Shown: one piece after another, positions 49,543-58,098 of the stretch | Layout: each line of letters opens with the position of its first letter | How positions within the stretch are numbered: the stretch's first letter is position 1 | Program-made: the position numbers and the translations under genes | Notes under the pieces: generated by a model | The model's input: only the letters and a program-made list of their open reading frames with translations | Database searches by the model: none | Told to the model about the DNA's origin: nothing | Source of the DNA: Hamiltosporidium tvaerminnensis | Taxonomy: Eukaryota > Microsporidia > Dubosqiidae | Direction: 5' to 3' | Length of the DNA: 64,000 bases | Assembly (NCBI GenBank): GCA_022605425.2 | Contig: JAKIMF020000004.1 | Location: 1-64,000 of the forward strand

Positions 49543-52270
49543 TATTGGCTTTTTGAACTTAGGAGGACTTTCGGTTAAAAAAATAGAAATTATAAATTGT
49601 GTTTTATTGGATAATAAATTAGATATATTGGCTCTGGCAGAAACCTGGCGTGATGATATTGATAACTTAAATACAAACTATAGGATAGTTGCCAGATTGC
49701 TTTCTAAAAAGGTCTAGAAAAGATACTCAAATTCTGAAGGGATACTTATTTTGGCGAAGAAATCTATTTACCCCCAAATAATTCCTTCAATCACAGACTT
49801 TGGTATCTGTATAAAGATGAATGATACATTACTGATATTCATATATAAGTCACCAGCGGTTTCTGCCTATAAAATTATCAATAAAATACCAAGTAAATAT
49901 GAGGACTTTGATGTCTTAGCATTGGGTGATTATAATTTGGAAAACTCTGTTGCTTACGAACAAAATGTTCTCGAACAGCATGCGGAATTGGGCTTATATG
50001 AAACAAAACTGGCACCATTCACATATAAGCACGGCTCCAGAACCTCAACCCCCGATAAGTGCTTTTCCAATTTTAATGTTTCACTTGTTGTCATTGAAAT
50101 TAAAGAAATGAATCATAAGCTAATAAAAGTGCACGTTGGGAGGGTTGCAGCGCAACTGGAAACAAATTATAATATAAATCTCTTGAAAAACGCCGACACA
50201 CTAAGCGAAGTAAGGAAAAGGATTGAAACACTGACAACTAAGAACGAATTCTTTTTAAATACTCTACCAATTGACGAAAAATTGAATTTGCTGCATAAGA
50301 TTTTGCTAAAAGCGGCAAGCAAATTGCAAATCAGAAAACAGGTACAGAGAATATCACATAACCCTATTTTGTCACACTTGAAAAGATTGAGAAAACGCAA
50401 GTCAGCAAATAAGGATGCACAATCGGTGCAATTGTTGAGTAAGGAAATTAGAAGGTTAAGTAGGAAACTTAAACGATTGGGTGTGGAAGAAGGTAAGGTG
50501 AAACATAGTAACTTACAACCTTCCGAGCTTCATAAATGGATTTGTGCTAGCAGTACAAAGAGAAAAATTTCTGAGAGACAATTAAAGTTTGCGGAATTCC
50601 TATTTAACGAAGAAGAATTGGTCCCTGTGTCTGAAACTAAAAAGAAAATTGAGAAATTCTATTTGAGTATAAACAAAAAAAAAGACACGGAATGTTACAA
50701 ATTGACAGGAATTACTATTGTGGAGTTATTGGATGAAATAAGAAATTTAAAATTGGGTAAGTCGGGGGGTTTGTCGGGCATACGAAATGAACTAATTAAA
50801 GCTTGCCCGATGAATTTTATTGGACATTTGAGTGTACTTTTCAACCAAATTATATTGGAGAAGAAAGTACCTATGGCATGGAAATGCCATAGAATAAGAC
50901 TTATCAGAAAAGAAATGAAAAGTTATAGGCTCATTGCGTTGATTGAAGAGACACGAAAATTGTTTGAAAAGTGTATTATAAGAAAGCTTTCATTTATGCT
51001 TTCTACTCGACAGACTGGTTTTAGAGAAAGACATTCTCCAATAGATAATGCTTTGGGTGTTGATCATCTGTTAAGAAAGGGAGCTGGTAAGTTAATTTGT
51101 GTTTCATTAGATATAAAGTCGGCGTTTGATACAGTGTATAGGTGGAATCTTTATAAGAAACTAATTGATTACCAATGTCTATCACTAAATGATACCCTTC
51201 TGATAGCGGAGCTTATTGAAAACAATTCGTACGTCTTGGAACATGGAAACAGAAAAATCGATTGTTTTACGGCTTCAAGGGGTATACCACAGGGAAGTGT
51301 GCTTTCACCTAATTTGTATAATGTTTTCATTGATGACCTATTGTTGTATATTCCGCAGAATCTTAGAAAAAATCTGTTTATCTACGCTGATGATATTTTT
51401 CTATTTGGTGCCACACTAAAACAGATAAGGAAAATTATCAGATGTATACAATTGCATGCATCTGATAACAAGTATGAGCTTAACCAACAGAAGTGCTTCT
51501 ACAACGCGAATAAGAGATGCCGTATAGTTGTAAACGGTTCCCCTATAGAAAAAAAAAGCCCTATGCATTATTTGGGGTATTACTTTAATTTGAAGGGAAC
51601 GGATACCAATTCATCAATAAAAGAAACAAGAAAAAAAAGTTTGAAGGCGGCTATTGTTATGAAGAATGGACTTATTAAAAAAGTCGGCATAGGTAATAGT
51701 GGATATTATAGGCTTCTTTTGAAAGGATATGTGACGTTTATTAGACCACATTTGGATTATACAATGTTTTTATTGGCTGCTAATAAAACCTATGTTTCAG
51801 CAAGTGATAGAATCCAGAAGTCAGTCGTAAAGTATTTGTTTGGTTTGAATCAGAAAATTCCGAGTGCTTTCTTATATGCCTTGTTAACAATCGAAACGAT
51901 GATACAAAGATCCAATAGACTTACACTTTCACTTGGTTTGAGACTAATTACGAATATTGATACTTGCTTGTATACTGATTTGATGCAAAACAATACAAAG
52001 AATTTTAAGCATATAAAGAATACCTATGAAAAGTATATATATGATACAAGAATAATCCCTATGAAACTGTTGAAAGATTTAAAAAATAGTTTTCTTAAAG
52101 ATAATAGAACACTACTGGAACAAATAACTCCCCTTAGATTTTATGATTTCAAAAATATTAGATACAATGATTTTACGAGATTATTGAATATTTTAAAGGA
52201 AGAAAAATTTATCCAATTACAAGATATTGTTGCGTTTTTTATTGAACAAAGCCGAAACCCTCCTATGTAA
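49532..52270 (+). pseudogene. LINE-1 ORF2 endonuclease-reverse transcriptase with in-frame TAG
   Basis: One reading frame of 913 codons including the stop, broken by a single TAG at 49715-49717 (codon 62). Sequence on both sides aligns without a frame change to LINE-2 ORF2. The endonuclease part shows the AETW glutamate at 37 and GDYN at 132-135. It also shows a TPD stretch and an NHK motif where most families have SDH. The reverse transcriptase shows GKSGGLSGI, QTGF, the motif A aspartate at 527 (SLDIKSAFD), GIPQGSVLSP and YADD at 618-621. A thumb-like RPHLDY region follows, with no RNase H. Near residue 456 the prolines kept in LINE-2 (IPK and RPIS) are replaced, suggesting relaxed constraint. 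The catalytic aspartates are intact. Read-through of the stop or a sequencing error cannot be excluded. Confidence 0.85.
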
Positions 52271-52294
52271 TGTTAGTACTTGGCCATACTAACA
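52271..52294 (+). promoter_or_regulatory. LINE-1 3' hairpin just after the ORF2 stop
   Basis: TGTTAGTA (52271-52278) pairs perfectly with TACTAACA (52287-52294) around the loop CTTGGCCA. LINE-2 has a hairpin in the same place with the same TTGGCC loop core but different stem bases. Known LINEs often use a 3' hairpin for recognition by their reverse transcriptase; that role here is inferred. Confidence 0.6.
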
Positions 52295-52341
52295 AGAATA
52301 CTATATAACATTCTTTGGATAAAGTGAATTACATGTTATTA

Positions 52342-52347
52342 AATAAA
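52342..52347 (+). promoter_or_regulatory. Possible polyadenylation signal AATAAA
   Basis: AATAAA lies 72 bases after the LINE-1 ORF2 stop and just before a T-rich stretch. In DNA this AT-rich the word is common, so support comes only from its position. Confidence 0.3.
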
Positions 52348-55300
52348 GTTTTTTTATTTTATATGCTTTTAGTTTTATTATAAATTTATTTTTATTTAAT
52401 TATAAAGTTTTTTTACTCTTATTTTATTGTTATATTATAATTTCAAAGTTTTTATATCTTAATGTTAAATTAAAATTGTTTTCTATCTAGAACATTTTGT
52501 ATATTTCTTTTAACAATACGTACCTCTTTTGTATTTTTTTTAAACGAAAATTTAAATTTTTTTACTAAGAACGTTTTTAGAATTTTCATTAAAAGTTTTT
52601 ACCTGATTTTTATATTATCTATTTTGCTTGTTATGGAAATATTGAACTTTTGCTGGTCCAAGGGTTATACCTAAGCTTTTTTTTCTATTTAAGATAAATA
52701 GTGTTATACTCAAATTTCGTTTTTTTTTATTTACTTGAAACAATTTTTTATATTTAGGTGTATAAATCAATTCTTTACATGTCTAAAAAGCATTTTTGTT
52801 TGTTACCTAAGTCCTTAATTCGGAAAACTTTGGTTTTACTTTTTTTTGGAGAGCATTCTTGATGTTTTTCTTGGATTAAGTCTAATTGTATTGAAATTAA
52901 AATTTTTTATCTGAAAGCAATAAAATAAAATATTTTAAAGGCTTTTATAATAAACTACCTAATTTTTTAGTCAGAAAATATTACATTAAACTTTAAATTT
53001 TACAAAAAATAAAAGTAAAAACCATATTTTATTTAATTACATTCTCTTCGTCTTTATTCCGTTACTGAATCTTCTTAATTCGACATATAAATCTTTAATA
53101 GTGTAATATGTAAGATCGATGGCTATTTACTCTCTAAACTACTATTTTTCTTTTTATATGAACCTTCTAACATTTAAGTAACTAATAATCTCTTTTGGCA
53201 TATTTTTATATTTTAGTGTCTTTGGTTTGTTGTTAACTTTAGAATGTCAATAGATTTTTTGTCTTTCTTAGATTTTCTATATAATATATACGTTTTTAAA
53301 AATAAGTTCTAAAAGTGTTTGCTAAACGGAAGGTTTTGAACAATCTTTATAACGTTACTATAGTCTAAAATGGTGCCTCGTAATTCAGTTTGTGCCGTTT
53401 TGCAATATCTTGGATTTATATTCTTTTCTTTCTTAATCAGCTGTTATTTCTTTCTTAGAACTTGTAAGTATTTTTATTTAGTTATTACTTTATCTAATAC
53501 ATGGTTTACTTTATTTTTCAAAATTTTATTTTTTAAAACTCTAGACTGGTTTTTTATAACAATTTTATATTTATAAGACGGTTCGAGTATGGTTTGAAAA
53601 TTTGTTGTCAAAGAAGTTTTAAAGAATGCCTAAACTTTCGTTGGTTTTAGGTGTTTGTAATTCTTTTAAAAGAATTTACTTTTCTTAGGAGGTTTTATAT
53701 GTTTTTTTTAATTTTTAAACTATTTTCTGAATTTATTAGAATGATTTTTACTTATTTACTGGAATTTTTTAGTCGTTAAGTTTTTTATATCTTTTTACCT
53801 GTACTTACAATTTTTTTAAGTTTTTTATATGTTTTTACATGTTGCTTTTTTGTTTTTTACGTTTTCTCTTAAATTTAGCTGTTTTTTCGTGTTTTTTTAC
53901 AGCTTTTGGAATTTCCTAAATTTTTTATTTTTTTATAGAACTTTTTATTTTTTTAATTTTATAATATTAAGAATTTTAGAATTGCTTTATGTTTTATCAA
54001 CTTATTTATTGATCGGTATATCTTCCGAGTGTCTTTTAACGTATTAATAAGAATTTTTTTTGTATAACTTATACTAAATGGACAATTATTGGTTTTTTTA
54101 AAAAAATTTTCAATTTTTGAATTATAGCTCGGTAAATTTAAAAAAATTACCCCCGTAAAATTATTAAAGCTTAAACCTTGTTCAAATTACTTTTAAACAG
54201 TGGAACTTTCACTTATATAATAAATTATATATGTTATATAGTACTTTAATTTATTTTATAATGATTTTATCTTTTTAATAGAACTAGAATTTTATTCTCG
54301 CTACGAAATTCGAAGAATTTCTATAAAAAAATATTTTTTCCAAAAATATTTTATGTTACCATTCTTAATTACATTTTCTGTTTTTAGTATGTAAAAATTT
54401 TGGAAAAATTTTTTAAATACAGTAAATAAAAATATAGATTTGGAAGATTTATGTTTGGTTTAATAAATTTCGAATAACTTCCATCTTTCAACAAAAATTA
54501 CTGTAAACTCTTAATTAAGATTGAATTATCCTTTTTTATAACTTAAATTTTAAGTTCTTTACTCAAAAATAGAAAAGTTAAAGCAAATATTTGCAACTAA
54601 GGTGATCTCTCTTTAAATTTAAAATATTGTAAGATTTTAACTTGATTCTGTATGTAATAGTAGTTATTTTTTGCTGGTTTAAATTTAATTTTTATTTTAT
54701 AAAAAATTACTTTTTATTTTTATATCCTATTAAATATGTATTAAACTAACTGACAGCATTCATCTTTAAGGAAATTGAATAAAATATAAATCGTAATTCA
54801 AATAATGGTAAAAAACATATGTTTTTTGGCTATAGTAAAAATAGAAACTTATATTTTTATAAGTATTATTAATTTACCTAAAAAAGAAAATACCTTTGTA
54901 AATCTGTAAATATCTTATAAATCTTACTTATATCTAGTTTTACCAACTTAATAACCCTATAGAGAATTCAGTAATGAATTGTACTTATAAAATTTTGATT
55001 CAAATCTAGGTTTGCTTACACAACTAAGGAAATTTTGATTTTCTAAAAAAGTAAATTTAGTTTTCCATGTTTTGAGTTAAAAAGTTACATTTTCTTTAAA
55101 TTTCATTTTTTTTCAAAAAATTCGAAGAATGTTTTTTGTAGTATCAAATTTTTGTTGAAAAGTTATTAATGTACTACAATTTTGAAATAAATCCACAAAC
55201 CTATAGATTCTTATGTTTCTTTTCGAAGAAAAGAAAGAGAAAGCAAGTAATATAGACACTTTTTGTGTATATTTTCTACATATTCGTGATTAAATTATTA

Positions 55301-55540
55301 TTTATCATTTAAGCGGAAAAAAATAAGTTATATGTATAAAAAATAAAAATTTTTTTATTTTTTTACTTGTTAGATACGATTATAATGGTATTATGGATAT
55401 CGGCCAGGTTAAAGCATTTCTTGATATACCTTGGAATTTTATTTTTATATAAAATACAATTTATTGACTTTACTTTTCGAAACCATATACTTATTTTTTC
55501 TTTCATACTTTTACTTTTTCTATTTATTATATTTTGAATA
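52348..55540. other. T-rich DNA between the LINE elements, nothing recognised
   Basis: Long T-rich stretches resembling in texture the T-rich tails of type I units (12240-12850 and 42800-43400), but no clear alignment was found. A 40-bp duplicated word (AAGTTTTTTATAT followed by TTTTTAC) occurs at about 53779 and 53819. Frames at 53370-53576, 53829-54047 and 55363-55563 are compositional and are not called. Confidence 0.5.
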
Positions 55541-55986
55541 GATATTCTCGAAGAGAATATCAAAAGTGTGGTTTTTGTAAGGCTTTTATAATGGATATTC
55601 TCAAAGAGAATATCAGAAGTGTCTCTTTAATTATTTTTCTAAAATAGATATTCTCAAAGAGAATATCAGAAGTGTCTCTTTAATTATTTTTCTGAAATAG
55701 ATATTCTCGAAGAGAATATCAGAATCGAATTTCATGTAATAGGCCTAAGATAACTACTTTCAAAGAGAATATCATATATGTCTCTTTAATTATTTTGGTA
55801 AAATAGATATTCTCGAAGAGAATATCAAAAGTGTCTCTCTAATAAAGTTTAAGTAGAATTTGGATTTTCGAAGAGAATATCAGAATTGAAGTTCATTTAA
55901 AAGACATGGAGGGATATTCCCGAAGAGAATATTAGAATTGTATTATATTTAATGTATTATTAATGTATATTTTCGGAGAGAATATC
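55541..55986. repeat. 53-bp tandem repeat with a 9-bp inverted repeat core, nine copies
   Basis: Each unit contains GATATTCTC, a GAA or AAA trinucleotide, then GAGAATATC. Cores start at 55541, 55594, 55647, 55700, 55753, 55806, about 55861, 55913 and about 55966, a strict 53-bp step with 1-2 bp wobble at the seventh and eighth. Left arms decay in copies 5, 7 and 9 while the right arm is kept. The 32-bp parts between cores fall into two kinds: a GTGTCTCTTTAATTATTTT type after copies 2, 3, 5 and partly 6, and a GAAT...TTCAT type after copies 4 and 7. Because the intervening parts repeat, this is a minisatellite and not a CRISPR array. Confidence 0.85.
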
Positions 55987-56339
55987 GGAAATGCAAAACT
56001 TTTATAATTTTCATTATTTAAAATGATTTTATACTATTATTTTTTTTGATTAAGCAATGACATATGTAAAAGAAATTTAAAGAAGTATACCAAAAAATTT
56101 CTTTGTCTATGCGAATTCATGAAATGATATTTTTAAAGATAGTCCGAAATTTTTATAGGCGAGGTTTGTTTTAAATAGGTAAAAGATGATTTGTAGGGTA
56201 TTTTTTTTATTACAATATATTTTAGCTTCTCTCTTAGAGTTTAGTAGATATCTTATCAAGCTTTAGGAACGTATCATTATTATCTAAAAATTTGCAATTG
56301 GTTCAAAAAAAATATAAAAATATAAATATAGGTGAATTT
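55987..56339. other. AT-rich spacer, nothing recognised
   Basis: Short AT-rich stretch between the 53-bp array and the module upstream of LINE-2. No frame, repeat or RNA gene was seen. Confidence 0.5.
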
Positions 56340-57030
56340 TTAATATCGTGGCATCTTCTACTGTGGTACTCTTACTTTGTCTATGGGTATGGGATTATCT
56401 ATCTCTTAGTAGTAATCCTCATATGCCCTGATATATTTCTTTTTCACCATACTAATGTAGAAGCAATGAAACACATGCCACAAATACTGAACGATTTCGT
56501 TCTTACTTTGATATTCGCAGCGGAATGTACTTTTACTCTTACTATCTACGCTGATATGGTTTGTTAAAGGACTTATGTAAGATTATTTGCATAAGTCTGG
56601 ACATAAATCCATAGGGTAGTAAACAACTAACTCGTTCGATCTCGTAAAACAGTCGAATATACTTAAATAAGTGAATTTATTCACTTATGAAAATGTTGAT
56701 ATATAATCGTATTAACATCAATACCTGTTTTACAGTATCTCTAAGGCAATGAGCTCGATAACGGGACAATATTGCCTATTTAGATGGAATATTTTTTAAA
56801 GAATGTATATACAGCAAGCATTTTTAGATTTAAAAACTTATAACACAATAGGGCCTCTTCTATATAAAACTAAATAGAAATTTCGAATTATCTATTTCTC
56901 CCTATCTTACCCCTAGCTTGCTCTTTGTGTATCTAACCCTCTCCTCATAAACTTCAAATCAAAATCAAATATTGTATATGTCTTTGGAAAAACTAATTTT
57001 TGTTTAAATAAATGTGTTCGCCCTAATAAT
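56340..57030. repeat. Module M homologue directly upstream of LINE-2 ORF1
   Basis: Shares ordered landmarks with the modules in the long repeat units. These are GTGGCATCTTCTAC at 56349, an ATGCCAC stretch near 56477 and a TATTCGCAGC stretch near 56512. Further landmarks are a TGTAAGATTATTTGCATAAGT stretch near 56576 (in pieces), CTCGTTCGATCTCG near 56631, an AAGGCAATGAGC stretch near 56747 and AATAAATGTGTTCG near 57008. A 91-codon frame at 56292-56567 is not kept in the other copies. The position suggests a LINE 5' untranslated or promoter region, or the sequence into which LINE-2 inserted. Confidence 0.6.
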
Positions 57031-57108
57031 AAGGTATACAAAGATAAAACCTTTTTACCAAAAGTACAAAACTACAAAACACGTAAAAATAACCGCAAAA
57101 ATAGCAAC

Positions 57109-58098
57109 TTGCAAATTGAAAAATCGACACCCTATCCCCACAGATCGCGAAACCTCTACGAAAATACTAAGAATAACTCCCCAAGACAAGTTAAGACAAG
57201 AAACCAACCGGCGTACACAACGAATTATAGGCAAGACAAAGACAGGATAATAAAATGTGTAAACTGCCATAGCTACAATAGCCTACCACCTCGCCCACTT
57301 GCTAACATACCTTACGATATAATAACGTGCCTGGCCTGCAACTACCCCTTATACACGCAGAAGGGTGGCATAAGAAGAGCAAGGATGAGCACGATAGCAG
57401 ATAGTGAGATACTAGAGGTACCTACAAAGCATGGGGCTAAAGCTAGAAGAAACTACAATGAGAGACTTTACAACAACAACAACACGATAGCCAGCGATAA
57501 CAGAACTATAAACACGACTGAAACCAGTTACAGAAAAAAAAGAGGACGAAACAAGATCCATGACCGAGGGAAGCCTGTAAGCGAGAATACCTTACTTAGC
57601 ATGAAACAAATCGAGCTAATAGTAAATGGTAAATCTCCCGTCGTCCAAACAAAATATGTCATATCCTATTACACTAATATAGTCGCCAATAAGATCAACT
57701 TATATAAACTAGCCCTTGAAAATATAATTCCGGGCTCAAGCAGACTGATAGTGAATATGGATTTCATCAACAATGATACGGTGGAAATTATTAGTAATGA
57801 AAATGACGAAGAAGCGCTCTCATATGCATTTGCCAAACTTCCTGCCTGTAAACTAAGCCAATCCCCAGAAATCGATGAAAAAGGCACACTATGGGCTCAA
57901 GGATTGATTGAAAGAATGAGAAAAATCAAAGACAGGCAAACAAATACGAACACAAGACTCCGCCGTCTGGCGATTAAAATTATCCAAAGCAGTGGAAAAG
58001 AACTGCAAGATGTAGTAAGAAGCCTTAATATTCTGGCCAAAGATGTTAAGGAAGAATTTACACCTGGATACCAACAGAAACCTTCTTATGATATTTAA
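57109..58098 (+). CDS. LINE-2 ORF1 protein with CX2C-X20-CX2C zinc ribbon (start uncertain)
   Basis: About 329 residues if read from the TTG at 57109. The same frame is open back to a TAG at 56914-56916 but has no ATG before 57385, which lies beyond the zinc ribbon. The TTG sits within four residues of the LINE-1 ATG when both are aligned on the cysteines. A mutated ATG or a non-AUG start are both possible. Cysteines at 50, 53, 74 and 77 repeat the LINE-1 spacing exactly. The middle third is rich in Arg, Lys and Asn. The C-terminal half matches LINE-1 ORF1 (KYVISYY, LYKLALE, NMDFI, SPEID and an ERMRKI basic stretch). RNA binding is inferred from family position. Confidence 0.75.
   Translation: MQIEKSTPYPHRSRNLYENTKNNSPRQVKTRNQPAYTTNYRQDKDRIIKCVNCHSYNSLPPRPLANIPYDIITCLACNYPLYTQKGGIRRARMSTIADSEILEVPTKHGAKARRNYNERLYNNNNTIASDNRTINTTETSYRKKRGRNKIHDRGKPVSENTLLSMKQIELIVNGKSPVVQTKYVISYYTNIVANKINLYKLALENIIPGSSRLIVNMDFINNDTVEIISNENDEEALSYAFAKLPACKLSQSPEIDEKGTLWAQGLIERMRKIKDRQTNTNTRLRRLAIKIIQSSGKELQDVVRSLNILAKDVKEEFTPGYQQKPSYDI

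Larger units (their letters stand above)
48634..52294 (+). mobile_element. LINE-1: non-LTR retrotransposon, two ORFs, ORF2 interrupted
   Basis: Two overlapping frames encode an ORF1 zinc-ribbon protein and an apurinic-type endonuclease plus reverse transcriptase, the hallmark of LINE-type elements. There are no long terminal repeats, no protease or integrase and no RNase H domain. The limits given run from the ORF1 start to the hairpin after ORF2. The true 5' end, poly(A) tail and target-site duplication could not be identified. The element is a distant relative of LINE-2 at 57109, not a recent copy. Confidence 0.85.

Noticed and set aside
55541-55986. CRISPR-like array of palindromic repeats
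   Set aside because: The sequences between cores repeat among themselves, the setting is eukaryotic and no cas genes exist. It is a minisatellite.
57014-57250. Overlapping small frames within LINE-2 (57014-57250 and several reverse frames)
   Set aside because: These are shadows of ORF1 and ORF2 in other frames. The true frames are fixed by the zinc-ribbon and reverse transcriptase motifs.
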